Positions 7,992-16,784 of a stretch of DNA of 64,000 bases are shown piece by piece. The stretch is from positions 124,001 through 188,000 of the forward strand of contig PGYK01000008.1 in the NCBI GenBank assembly GCA_002839605.1, given 5' to 3'. A program made the translations under genes and the position numbers. Under the pieces are notes generated by a model, which made no database searches, had not been told where the DNA came from, and saw only the letters and a program-made list of their open reading frames with translations. Numbering within the stretch: the first letter of the stretch is position 1; each line of letters begins with the position of its first letter. This stretch comes from Methanomicrobiales archaeon HGW-Methanomicrobiales-3 (GTDB taxonomy: Archaea > Halobacteriota > Methanomicrobia > Methanomicrobiales > Methanospirillaceae).

Positions 7992-8930
7992 ATGGCGGTT
8001 AACCAGTCGCAGGTCGATCACATCATCACCGCCGCATCAGAAGATGATCCGGAAGTGAAGCTCCAGAATCTGGAGCGCGAGGTCGACCTCATCAAGACAT
8101 CCATCAAACGGCTCCTCATGGATATACGGGAGCGGATGAATGAACTGGAAAACCCGTTTACTCTCGCTGCAACCGGTGCCACTGCCGGCGTACCAGCACC
8201 TGCCGGTCCTGCATATGATATTGAAGGGGACATCGGCGACGCGAAAAAATCCGCACTCGAAGCCCGCGAGGCTGCTCTTGATGCCCGCGAATCGCAGATG
8301 GATGCGACCAGGGCAAAGATGGAGACGGAAGGGAAAAAAGATGTTGCAGAGAAGAAACCTGAACCCCCCTCCCCTCAGCAGGAAGAGCGGCGGGCAATGG
8401 ATGAGGAGATGCTCACCCTTTTAAAATCCCAGATGGTTGTTCCCCAAAAGAGTACACCTGTACCTGCTGCACCGCCCCAGACTCCCACAAGCGAGAAACT
8501 CCGGCTCCAGAAGGTGTACAAACTCTTCAAATGGACCAACCAGTCCGTGCGAAAGTTCGGACATGACCGGCTGGAGATCATGCTCGATTCTTACCGGGCG
8601 ATGGGGTACATCACCAAGGAATCGACTGACGAGATCCGGGAGATCTCTCGGCTGATGCCGGCAAACCTTGGTGAGGAACACGAAGTCGGCCCGGACGAAT
8701 TCGTTGCCGAGCTCTATGCCCTCAACCGGATTCTTGCTCCCAATGATACATCGCTTGACCGGGATATGATCGAGGTCATGATGGAGCAGCGCCAGTCAGA
8801 GCCCGGATCATCAGAAAAAATATCTGAAGAGAGTGTCGATCTCTCAAGCCTTTCGCGGAGCGAGAGAAAGTCTTCAGCCCGGAAAAATGAGAAAGATGAA
8901 GAGTGGATGAACCTGCCCGACCGGATATGA
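7992..8930 (+). CDS. arlCE: Archaellum cytoplasmic protein ArlC/D/E (FlaC/D/E type)
   Basis: This 312-residue protein has an N-terminal coiled coil (LQNLEREVDLIKTSIKRLL), a low-complexity Ala/Glu/Lys linker, and a C-terminal domain (about 180-260) with WTNQSVRKFGHDRLEIMLD, the hallmark of the FlaD/E domain. In other euryarchaea the FlaC and FlaD/E proteins form the cytosolic ring below the motor and receive the chemotaxis signal through CheF. Here one fused gene replaces the two or three separate genes of Methanococcus. The linker length and the C-terminal charged tail are unusual but conserved domains are intact. Confidence 0.85.
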   Translation: MAVNQSQVDHIITAASEDDPEVKLQNLEREVDLIKTSIKRLLMDIRERMNELENPFTLAATGATAGVPAPAGPAYDIEGDIGDAKKSALEAREAALDARESQMDATRAKMETEGKKDVAEKKPEPPSPQQEERRAMDEEMLTLLKSQMVVPQKSTPVPAAPPQTPTSEKLRLQKVYKLFKWTNQSVRKFGHDRLEIMLDSYRAMGYITKESTDEIREISRLMPANLGEEHEVGPDEFVAELYALNRILAPNDTSLDRDMIEVMMEQRQSEPGSSEKISEESVDLSSLSRSERKSSARKNEKDEEWMNLPDRI

Positions 8931-8933
8931 TCA

Positions 8934-9407
8934 ATGTCTGCTGAGACATTCACCACCGCGATGTTTCTGATAACTGCCATCATAGCTGCGGGTGTCCTTG
9001 TCAACGCAGTGTTTCCGATAGTTTACACCATGGCCGGAACGTTCTCTTCCGCTTCGCACGAATCCGACCAACGGCTCCGCACGGATTTCAAGATCATCGC
9101 AACCTATGCAAGCGGGACAAACGGACAGATCTGGCTGAAGAATGTCGGGAGTACCCGGATTCCTGCCTCGGAGGTTGTCAGGTCGGATGTATTCTTCGGG
9201 GCTGTCGGAGATTTCGACCATCTCATGTATGATGCCGGCTGGACTGCAGAACTGAGCGACATCAACGCCAACAACTACTGGGACTCCGGCGAAACCCTCA
9301 AAGTATCGGTTGTGGCCACGAAACCAGTCTCTTCGGGAAATGTCGTCTACTTCCAGTTCGTTCTCCCGAACGGTGTGTGGAGATCGATAGAATTTACTGC
9401 GAGCTGA
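8934..9407 (+). CDS. arlG: Archaellum stator-associated protein ArlG
   Basis: This 157-residue protein has one N-terminal transmembrane helix (about residues 8-32) and an extracytoplasmic beta-sandwich of the archaellin-like FlaF/FlaG fold. The RLRTDFKIIATYA segment and the position two to three bases after arlCE match FlaG. ArlG caps ArlF filaments and helps to anchor the motor stator in the pseudoperiplasm. The two genes FlaF and FlaG are similar, so the G/F assignment rests on the helix and the strand after it. Confidence 0.8.
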   Translation: MSAETFTTAMFLITAIIAAGVLVNAVFPIVYTMAGTFSSASHESDQRLRTDFKIIATYASGTNGQIWLKNVGSTRIPASEVVRSDVFFGAVGDFDHLMYDAGWTAELSDINANNYWDSGETLKVSVVATKPVSSGNVVYFQFVLPNGVWRSIEFTAS

Positions 9408-9413
9408 TATCCG

Positions 9414-9902
9414 ATGGCTGTTGCTGAAATCATCGGGGCTGCCATCGGCGTCCTTCTCCTGGTCGTGGTTGCCTATATCCTTGTCGGCAGTACGTTAACG
9501 ACAGCTGAAGTTGTAGTTGCCGCTCAAAACGATCTCACCCTGCAGCACGAACAGCGGCTGCGCACCAGCCTTACTATCACGAGCGAAATTCCGCCCGATG
9601 ATTTTGCGTTTAACTTCAGCGTGAAGAATACCGGAAGTGAGATTATTTCCAACTTTGCGCACATGGATATCCTGACGAGTGATGGTGCCGAATTGGGTTA
9701 TACGGCCTATACCTACCAGAAAGAGGGGATGCCCGGTCCCGGGTACTGGTCCGTAACCCGCATTGAGAACGACTACCTCCACCCAAACTCTTTAGACCCG
9801 GGTGAGTCCATGTGGTGTATGGTAACATTCTCGGGAAATCCGCCGATATGGTTCCAGGTAACCACGGCTAATGGCGTATCTGCCTCGGCATACCTAATTT
9901 GA
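9414..9902 (+). CDS. arlF: Archaellum stator protein ArlF
   Basis: This 162-residue protein has an N-terminal membrane helix (about 5-25), the segment QNDLTLQHEQRLRTSLTITS typical of FlaF, and then a beta-sandwich domain. ArlF binds the S-layer and acts as static part of the rotary motor. It starts 6 bp after arlG and ends 22 bp before arlH, inside one operon. No processing leader is evident. Confidence 0.82.
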   Translation: MAVAEIIGAAIGVLLLVVVAYILVGSTLTTAEVVVAAQNDLTLQHEQRLRTSLTITSEIPPDDFAFNFSVKNTGSEIISNFAHMDILTSDGAELGYTAYTYQKEGMPGPGYWSVTRIENDYLHPNSLDPGESMWCMVTFSGNPPIWFQVTTANGVSASAYLI

Positions 9903-9924
9903 TACGAGAGAAAAGGAGATTCAA

Positions 9925-10656
9925 ATGGCAAACATTTCTGATCTGATGGGTGGCGAGGACCGGCAGATCATCTCGACTGGCAATAGCGAGCTTGACAAGA
10001 AGATAGCCGATGGCCTTCCCCTCGAATCCCTGACCCTGATCGAAGGGGAGAACGATACCGGTAAAAGCGTGCTCACCCAGCAGATCATGTGGGGCGCGAT
10101 GAAGCAGGGTTTATCCGTTGACCTTTTTACCACCGAGAGCACCAGCAAGAGTTTCATCAAGCAGATGGAGTCGATGAGCCTTGACATCTCCGAATATTTT
10201 GCCTGGGGCTATATCAAGGTCTTTCCGCTGCACGTTGTCGGGTTTGAGTGGAAGAAAGAGGAGATGGCAGGTCTTCTCTCCCAGCTCATTGCACATATCC
10301 AGAAAAGCAAGTCCCAGGTAATTGTCGTTGATTCATTGACGCTTTTTACGGAGTATGCTGAGACGGATTCTATCCTGACATTCTTCACCAACTGCAAATC
10401 CCTTGTCGATCACGGGAAAACCATTCTTGTAACCCTCCACACGTACGCGTTTGAGGAAGACACCCTTGTCCGGATACGATCCATCTCTGACGCACACCTG
10501 AACATGAAAAAAGCCCTTGTCGGGGATAAATATGTCATGGTCATGGAGGTGAACAAGGTCCGGGGAGCGCGGAAGACGACTGGAAACCTTGTCAGTTTCG
10601 AAGTCCACCCGGGATATGGTATGAAAGTCATCCCCATGAGCTTTGCGAGGGTCTGA
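9925..10656 (+). CDS. arlH: Archaellum ATP-binding protein ArlH
   Basis: This 243-residue RecA/KaiC-like protein has Walker A GENDTGKS at residues 41-48 and a Walker B-type strand QVIVVDSLTLF. ArlH binds ATP and interacts with ArlI to assemble and switch the motor at the cytoplasmic membrane. AAAGGAG precedes the ATG at a good distance. Its TGA ends one base before the arlI start. Confidence 0.95.
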   Translation: MANISDLMGGEDRQIISTGNSELDKKIADGLPLESLTLIEGENDTGKSVLTQQIMWGAMKQGLSVDLFTTESTSKSFIKQMESMSLDISEYFAWGYIKVFPLHVVGFEWKKEEMAGLLSQLIAHIQKSKSQVIVVDSLTLFTEYAETDSILTFFTNCKSLVDHGKTILVTLHTYAFEEDTLVRIRSISDAHLNMKKALVGDKYVMVMEVNKVRGARKTTGNLVSFEVHPGYGMKVIPMSFARV

Positions 10657-10657
10657 T

Positions 10658-12526
10658 ATGAGTTCGCCCTCAATGGCGGTCAACCTCCCCTTCAAGCCCG
10701 AAGTACTTGACACCACCATTGATTTTTATTCAGATATCGAGTCAAGCGCCCTTTTCAAGATGCTCCCGGCAAATGCCAAGGAGTACGTCAAGGCAAGCCC
10801 CCACCTTCTCGAATACCTCCATGTTTTTCCGGTCAACACCTACGGCATCCCGCTCTTCCTCTCCGAGCTGAAAAAAGACCTCCGGACAATGAAGAGCCCG
10901 AACATCATCTACCCGGTCAACGAGACCACCTTTGTCCATATCCTCCCGGACCCGGATGATGTCCGGAATTATTACATCCCGATCGAGCCCTCATTCCTCC
11001 ACAGCGTCAACCAGATGCTCCCGGTCATCGAGACCAAGCTGATCGATATCATCGATGGCCTTGAAGAGGATCCGATAAGCGACAAGGAACGGGCGGAGGT
11101 CATCAAGAAGATGCTCGCCTCCGTTGCTGTTATCCGGCCAAAAGGTATGGACATCTCCACGCTGACCGGAACCTCGGGCGGACAGCAGGACCTCAAATCA
11201 AAGATCACCACGTTCCTGAACACGGATTTTTCCGCAAAAGACAAGATGAAGAAGGTCAAGAGCAAGCACCAGATTCCCATGACGCCCGATGGCAAGGTCA
11301 TCCTGACTGATGAGGAATACCGGGCCATCGAGTATCTTCTCATCCGCGACAAGATTGATATGGGCGTCTTAAAACCGTTCCTCTCCGACCCGTATATCGA
11401 AGATATCTCCTGCGACGGGATCGGGCCGATCTTTATCGAGCACAAGATCTTCAAGGGCCTCAAATCCGTTATCGAATTCAAGGTGTCCAGCGAACTCGAT
11501 GAGTTTGTGGTCAACATGGCAGAACGGATCAAGCGCCCGATCACCTACCGGAACCCGGTTGTTGATGCAACCCTGCTCGACGGTTCCCGTATCAATATCG
11601 TGTACGGCACGGCAATCTCCCGGCACGGCAGTAACTTCACCATCCGTAAAGTAAACGAGGTTCCGTTATCCATTCTCAACATTGTCGAGAGTAATGGGAT
11701 CGATTATATGGCTGCGGCATATCTCTGGATCTGCGTGGAGTACGGGATGTCGCTCTTCGTCTCCGGCGAAACCGCAAGCGGCAAGACCACGCTCCTCAAC
11801 GCAATCACCACATTCATTCCCCCAGAGAACAAGATCGTGACCATTGAAGACACCCCCGAACTCAATGTTCCGCACCGCAACTGGATCCGGGAAGTTGCGC
11901 TTGCCAAGGGTAAGGGCGAGGGTGGCGGTGCTGCGGGGGAAGTATCCATGTTCGATCTCCTCAAAGCTGCCCTGCGTCAGCGCCCGAACCAGATCCTTGT
12001 CGGTGAGATCCGGGGGGTCGAGGGATCTGTCGCCTTTGGTGCCATGCAGACCGGTCACCCCGTGATGAGCACGTTCCACGCGGCATCGGTTGAGAAACTG
12101 ATCCAGCGTCTTTGCGGGGACCCTATCAACATTCCCCGGACCTATGTCGATAATCTCAACCTCGTCGTCATCCAGAGCGCGGTCAAGCGCCCCGACGGGC
12201 AACTGGTACGGCGGATGATCAGCGCCAACGAGCTGGTCGGGTTCAACCCGGAAACCCAGGGGTTCACCTTTGTGCAGATGTTCACATGGGAACCGGTGTC
12301 CGACACATTCGTCTGGACCGGTAAGGGCAGTTCCTTCCTCCTCGAGAACAAGATTGCAACCATGCTCGGGATGCCCGACAGTAAAAAATCGGAGATTTAT
12401 CTTGAAGTGGAAAAACGGGCCAAGATTCTCGAGCGGTTGCACAAGGCGGGATATACGAAATTCTGGGACCTGTTCCACATGATGACCAAGATCAAGAAAC
12501 AGGGGCTTCTCACCATTGGCTCCTGA
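10658..12526 (+). CDS. arlI: Archaellum assembly and rotation ATPase ArlI
   Basis: The product has 622 residues from ATG 10658, with GCGAGGG about 8 bp upstream; the longer frame would start at a TTG inside arlH. It is a type II/IV secretion superfamily ATPase with Walker A GETASGKTT near residue 370, Asp/His boxes, and Walker B QILVGEIRG near 447. The N-terminal domain of about 250 residues includes the membrane-interacting part. ArlI hexamers drive both filament assembly and rotation. Length is slightly above the usual 550, owing to the N-terminus. Confidence 0.97.
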   Translation: MSSPSMAVNLPFKPEVLDTTIDFYSDIESSALFKMLPANAKEYVKASPHLLEYLHVFPVNTYGIPLFLSELKKDLRTMKSPNIIYPVNETTFVHILPDPDDVRNYYIPIEPSFLHSVNQMLPVIETKLIDIIDGLEEDPISDKERAEVIKKMLASVAVIRPKGMDISTLTGTSGGQQDLKSKITTFLNTDFSAKDKMKKVKSKHQIPMTPDGKVILTDEEYRAIEYLLIRDKIDMGVLKPFLSDPYIEDISCDGIGPIFIEHKIFKGLKSVIEFKVSSELDEFVVNMAERIKRPITYRNPVVDATLLDGSRINIVYGTAISRHGSNFTIRKVNEVPLSILNIVESNGIDYMAAAYLWICVEYGMSLFVSGETASGKTTLLNAITTFIPPENKIVTIEDTPELNVPHRNWIREVALAKGKGEGGGAAGEVSMFDLLKAALRQRPNQILVGEIRGVEGSVAFGAMQTGHPVMSTFHAASVEKLIQRLCGDPINIPRTYVDNLNLVVIQSAVKRPDGQLVRRMISANELVGFNPETQGFTFVQMFTWEPVSDTFVWTGKGSSFLLENKIATMLGMPDSKKSEIYLEVEKRAKILERLHKAGYTKFWDLFHMMTKIKKQGLLTIGS

Positions 12527-12527
12527 T

Positions 12528-14147
12528 ATGGCTGAAATCACGGATGGTGCGGCAAAGAAGCCCGCGGCGAGAGAGGTTCCTTTCGCGTCAACTATCGAAG
12601 GTATCAAAGAGAAGATCGCGCAGATTTCCGAAGATAAAAAAATGGGTCCGGATCTCCTCTTCACCAATACCTACATGGCATCCCTTGCCATTGCAGATGC
12701 TTCCCGGCCCGAGATCTTTTCCTATACCGCAAACCGGAAAGAGTATATATCCTCCAAATATCTCACCAAAGTGGACACGTACGTCCAGAAATGGGGATTT
12801 AGTTATTCTGAATCCCTGAGCATCGTTGCCGATCGCGTCAACAACGCGATCTTAAAAAGCATGCTTGCCCGGTATGCAAATGCGATTGAATCGGGCGTTC
12901 CCGATGACGATTTTTTGAAAAATGAACTCTCGACCATCCGGAGCGTATACCGGAGCCAGGTTGAGCAGGGAATCGAGCTGACAAAACAGTGGGGCGATGC
13001 TTACGTTGCAATGCTCCTGTCAGCCACGGTCATCGCAGTCACCCTCATGATTTCCATTGCGATCTATTCCCCCACAGGAATGGAGAGTACCCTGAATATG
13101 GCGTATGGGATCGTGCTCGTTATCTGTGTTGGCGGCAATGTTCTCATGTACCAGTCTGTCCCCTATGATGCCAAGTCCCATGGCCTTACCGGGCGAGCCT
13201 CCAAAGAACAACAGACCATTCATTCCATGGAACGGCTCATCGTCCCCCTGACCATTGGAGCCGTGGTCATTATGGGGTTATTGGGGGTAAGCGCCGGCCT
13301 GATTTATCTTTTGATCGGCATCCTCATGGCCCCCCTGGGTCTTATCGGGTTTATCGATGATGCAAACATTACCGTGAGAGATACGGACTTTTCTACGTTT
13401 ATCAGGAGTTTTGGCGCTATCATGGGGGGTCAGGGAACAACAGCAGTCTATGCCCTGGCAACCATTGATCGGAAATCCCTCACGGCTCTCGAGCCGCTTA
13501 TCAATGCCGTCTACTCCCAGATGAACCTCGGGCTGGATTCCCGACAGATCTGGGACAAATTCATTGCAGATTCGGGCAGCAACCTCATCAACAAGTACCT
13601 CAACATCTATCTCGACACCATCACGCTTGGCGGACCCCCGGAACCTATCGGGACCGTTGTGGGGTCATCAATTCTTGAACAGACACTCCTGCGGGAGAAG
13701 AAAGACATGCATGCACGGAGTTTCATCATCCTGCTCGTTCCCATGCACTGTGCGATGGCCGGGATCCTCATCGCCCTGTACCGCATCATGGTTGTTCTTA
13801 CGGGATCAGTTGGCACCATGATGGAGCAGTTCCAGCAACAATCAGCCTCTGCCTCGGGAAGCATTGCTGGCGGGGGAATGTCTGCGGGCGGTGCACTGGG
13901 GGGTCTTACTATGTTCAGCAATTTTCCTGAACAGGAGATGGGGACTTTTGTTGTGATCTGCCTTACCATTATCACGGTATCCAACATCATCGCAGCCCGG
14001 GTTGTGGGCGGAGGAGATCGGTATATGTTTTATTTCTATACAGCGATATTCTGTATATTGACCGGCATGATGCTTCTCGTCACCCCAATCGGTGTCGGGC
14101 TGTTCTTCAGTCCTGAAGGGCTCCAGAACATGGGGACAACTGCTTAA
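12528..14147 (+). CDS. arlJ: Archaellum platform membrane protein ArlJ
   Basis: The product has 539 residues from ATG 12528, with only one base between the arlI stop and this start. It has two GspF/PilC-like cytosolic domains and about nine hydrophobic helices in clusters (about residues 165-215, 240-285, 405-430, 465-535). ArlJ is the membrane platform above ArlI. The cytosolic loop has the conserved FIRSFGAIMGGQGTTAVYAL segment. The stop is followed 22 bp later by the next gene of the same operon. Confidence 0.95.
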   Translation: MAEITDGAAKKPAAREVPFASTIEGIKEKIAQISEDKKMGPDLLFTNTYMASLAIADASRPEIFSYTANRKEYISSKYLTKVDTYVQKWGFSYSESLSIVADRVNNAILKSMLARYANAIESGVPDDDFLKNELSTIRSVYRSQVEQGIELTKQWGDAYVAMLLSATVIAVTLMISIAIYSPTGMESTLNMAYGIVLVICVGGNVLMYQSVPYDAKSHGLTGRASKEQQTIHSMERLIVPLTIGAVVIMGLLGVSAGLIYLLIGILMAPLGLIGFIDDANITVRDTDFSTFIRSFGAIMGGQGTTAVYALATIDRKSLTALEPLINAVYSQMNLGLDSRQIWDKFIADSGSNLINKYLNIYLDTITLGGPPEPIGTVVGSSILEQTLLREKKDMHARSFIILLVPMHCAMAGILIALYRIMVVLTGSVGTMMEQFQQQSASASGSIAGGGMSAGGALGGLTMFSNFPEQEMGTFVVICLTIITVSNIIAARVVGGGDRYMFYFYTAIFCILTGMMLLVTPIGVGLFFSPEGLQNMGTTA

Positions 14148-14169
14148 AAAATTGTGTGAGGTTATGGTT

Positions 14170-15477
14170 ATGGATATCCGGGTACGCAGGTTTTTGATGT
14201 TCTGCACCATCCTTACCGTGGGGCTCCTCCTCTTATTCATCGATGTTACGTTAATCCAGCTCCTCCTCCTCCTCGTTCTCCTGGCAGTTGTCCTCCCGTT
14301 CCTGCTCGGGCTCGTGACCATAGCCGAAGTCCGGGCTGCGTTTGAGAACTTTAAGGAGAACCGGCTCAAAAAGATCGGGATCCTCAAAAAACTCGACGAG
14401 ATCAAACTGTTCGAGAAGAAAGGAGGAAAAACGCCGGAGCCTCCCACAGCAAAGGCTCCAGCTAAACCGGCAGCCGCCCCGGCAAAGCCCGCTGCCCCGG
14501 CCGGGAAAATGCCGTTTGCTTCCCAGATCGGGTCCCTTGTAGCCTCGATACAATCACTTGGTACGATCATTACGGAACGGACCCGGCGTGAACGGAAGGT
14601 TGCCGACATCAATAAGATGCTGGATTCAACAATCAGCGAGAAAGTTGAGAAGAGTGCGGTTCCTGCAAAATCCCCGGCCGGGGATACTCCGCTCCCCGCT
14701 CCGGGTGGTGCAGGATCCGGATCCTCTGCGGATGCCGATCCATTCCTCTCTCTTTCCGGGGATGAGTTTGATTCCGGCCTCCTGGACGGGCTGGATGAGG
14801 GGGATCTTGCTATGCCCGGCATGCCGGGTGAAGAAGAGGTGCCCACCGGAGCCGGACTATCCGATGATATGTCCCTTCCCGAGCCCGAACTCTCGATGCC
14901 GGATCTTGAGATGGACGCGGCTGCTGCCGACATCCTAAAAGCGAATGCGGGGGATGAGGAACCTGACGGGTTCAGCGGGCTTGAAACCGCTGGCGACAGC
15001 GATACGGATTTTGGCGATCTTGACAACATCAGTCTCGATGATGTCGACCTTGATGCAGATCTCGATTTCGAGGATTCCGAAAGCACGGGTGAGGAACCTG
15101 CCCCGGAAAGTCCACAACCTGCGACTGCCCCTGCACCTGTGGAGGAGGGGGAACCCTCCGGTGCAGTCAAGACCACCTGGATCCCATCTGACGCACCCGG
15201 GGATGCAAACATGGGAGATGACCAGATCGGGATGCAGTCCGATATGGCAGCCTTTGCGAGTTCGAGCGGGGGAACCGATGAAGATCTGCTCAGCTCCATT
15301 GCATCCGATGTCAAACATGTTGCAAAAGAGAAGGACTTAAGTCTCCTGCGGGAACTCAAGGATTTCAAGGCCCCGGCAGAGCAGATCGAAAAAGAGCTCA
15401 CCGACATGTACCAGCGGATGAGTGTTGTCCAGAAACCAAAAGACAGAACCGATCCCGCTACCAATGAAATAAAATAA
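14170..15477 (+). CDS. Two-helix membrane protein with acidic tail, between arlJ and cheF
   Basis: This 435-residue protein from ATG 14170 has GTGAGG eight bases upstream. Visible parts are: two very hydrophobic helices (about residues 6-24 and 29-50), a basic helix after them, an Ala/Pro/Lys linker, a predicted helix with SIQSLGTIITERTRRE, a long Asp/Glu/Ser-rich disordered region (about 180-345), and a C-terminal helical segment with SSIASDVKHVAKEKDLSLL. I know no named family. Its place inside the archaellum-chemotaxis operon suggests a membrane scaffold connecting the motor and the CheF/CheY output; that is inference. A long open frame exists on the opposite strand but is a shadow. Confidence 0.8.
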   Translation: MDIRVRRFLMFCTILTVGLLLLFIDVTLIQLLLLLVLLAVVLPFLLGLVTIAEVRAAFENFKENRLKKIGILKKLDEIKLFEKKGGKTPEPPTAKAPAKPAAAPAKPAAPAGKMPFASQIGSLVASIQSLGTIITERTRRERKVADINKMLDSTISEKVEKSAVPAKSPAGDTPLPAPGGAGSGSSADADPFLSLSGDEFDSGLLDGLDEGDLAMPGMPGEEEVPTGAGLSDDMSLPEPELSMPDLEMDAAAADILKANAGDEEPDGFSGLETAGDSDTDFGDLDNISLDDVDLDADLDFEDSESTGEEPAPESPQPATAPAPVEEGEPSGAVKTTWIPSDAPGDANMGDDQIGMQSDMAAFASSSGGTDEDLLSSIASDVKHVAKEKDLSLLRELKDFKAPAEQIEKELTDMYQRMSVVQKPKDRTDPATNEIK

Positions 15478-15540
15478 CCCGATTGTCAATATTATGGGAA
15501 CAGGAAATCAACCAGGGAAAGAAGATCGTTTGAGGATCCC

Positions 15541-16350
15541 ATGAAAGAAGTTCCGGTCAAGATCGAGCACAACAAACAATGGGTTGTCGTCAAGCTGGGC
15601 GTTGGCGAAGACCGGCTGGTCATCCCGGCACCGGTCAACAAGGAGATCCTTTTCAAGACCGTGCTGGATGTTGCCGAACGTAAGAATGTCCTCATCATCA
15701 CTGCCAAAACCGATGCCGAGGCAACCTACAAGATCCTCTCGGTCGACAAAGTCCTCTCGATCTTAAAGAAGATGATCCTTGCCTCCTGCAACGCCTACCG
15801 GCTGATGGCATACTTCATGTCCCCTGCCATCAAAGGCGGTGTGATGGTCAAGGATGCCCAGTGGGAGAAGGGAAGCGTTGTCGTCGTTCACACCGGCATC
15901 TGGTTTGTCAGCGCCACAAAACAGATCTGTGTGCCGACAAATGATGTCGCCGCAATCGAGCTCACCAAGCGGGAAGTGCAGGGAAAACCCACCGATGTTG
16001 TCAAGATTGACCATCTCGAGAACAACGAAGTGGCATCCAGTCTTGTCTTATGCCCGCTCTCCACCCTGCAGGTTCTCTACAATTTCTTAAAAGAGACCAC
16101 CAAAAGCATGGATATGAAAGGAACCGAGCTTGACGGTGTCGACCAGCAGGTTGCCATGCTCATCTATTCCGGCATGGACTCCCATGCCATCGAGAACATG
16201 CTCAACATCCCGCATAAACAGCTTGAGGTCATCTATGACAAGATCCTCAAACTCGGTCTTGCCGAAGTCACCATCATAAGGCGGGAAGTCCAGCTGACCA
16301 CAAAAGGGGTTCGCTATATCTCTGATGCCACAAAATCCCAAACAAACTGA
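15541..16350 (+). CDS. cheF: Archaeal chemotaxis adaptor CheF
   Basis: This 269-residue protein belongs to the DUF439 family, defined by Halobacterium CheF1/CheF2. It has an N-terminal beta-rich domain and a C-terminal winged-helix region (MLIYSGMDSHAIENMLNIP onward). CheF binds phosphorylated CheY and the archaellum protein ArlCE and so carries the switching signal to the motor. It starts 63 bp after the preceding gene; GAGGAT lies just before the ATG. Its position next to arl genes and cheY is the standard one. Confidence 0.93.
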   Translation: MKEVPVKIEHNKQWVVVKLGVGEDRLVIPAPVNKEILFKTVLDVAERKNVLIITAKTDAEATYKILSVDKVLSILKKMILASCNAYRLMAYFMSPAIKGGVMVKDAQWEKGSVVVVHTGIWFVSATKQICVPTNDVAAIELTKREVQGKPTDVVKIDHLENNEVASSLVLCPLSTLQVLYNFLKETTKSMDMKGTELDGVDQQVAMLIYSGMDSHAIENMLNIPHKQLEVIYDKILKLGLAEVTIIRREVQLTTKGVRYISDATKSQTN

Positions 16351-16377
16351 TTTCTTTCCTCGATTTTCCCATAACAG

Positions 16378-16387
16378 TTTTATGTAA
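16378..16387 (+). promoter_or_regulatory. Candidate internal promoter of cheY
   Basis: TTTTATGTAA at 16378-16387 lies about 30-35 bp before the cheY ATG in the 66-bp gap after cheF. This predicts a nearly leaderless cheY transcript that is independent of the archaellum operon. Confidence 0.4.
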
Positions 16388-16416
16388 TGATCTCCCAATC
16401 AGGTACTTGATCGTCA

Positions 16417-16779
16417 ATGGGAAAGATTCTGATCGTGGATGATACCCTCTTTATGCGAACCCTTCTGAAGAATATCCTGTTCTCAGGGGGACACACCATC
16501 GCCGGTGAGGCAGGAGACGGGGAAGAGGCGATAGCCAAGTACAAGGAACTGAAGCCGGATCTCGTCACCATGGACGTTGTGATGCCCAAGATGAACGGCA
16601 TCGAAGCACTCAAAGGCATAAAAGCCCTGGATCCGGCAGCCCGGGTTGTTATGTGCACGGCTGTCGGCCAGGAACAGATGGTAAAACTGGCCATCAAGTC
16701 CGGTGCCAAAGGGTACATTGTCAAACCCTTCCAGGCTCCAAAAGTGCTCGAAGAAGTCAAGAACGTTCTGGCATCCTGA
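16417..16779 (+). CDS. cheY: Chemotaxis response regulator CheY
   Basis: This stand-alone receiver domain of 120 residues has the acidic pocket VDD at 8-9, phospho-acceptor Asp53 (TMDVVMP), Thr/Ala switch position and Lys in YIVKPF. Phosphorylated by CheA, it acts through CheF on the archaellum. It is followed 5 bp later by cheB, whose N-terminal receiver is very similar, so the two may have arisen by duplication. Confidence 0.97.
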   Translation: MGKILIVDDTLFMRTLLKNILFSGGHTIAGEAGDGEEAIAKYKELKPDLVTMDVVMPKMNGIEALKGIKALDPAARVVMCTAVGQEQMVKLAIKSGAKGYIVKPFQAPKVLEEVKNVLAS

Positions 16780-16784
16780 CCATT

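Noticed and set aside
11666-12667. 333-residue frame opposite arlI
   Set aside because: arlI is certain from its motifs; this is an antisense shadow in GC-rich codons.
13842-15464. 540-residue open frame on the minus strand
   Set aside because: It is antisense to the acidic, Ser/Asp-rich coding region of the membrane protein at 14170-15477; its Ser-run composition is what such antisense gives, and it has no start signal.
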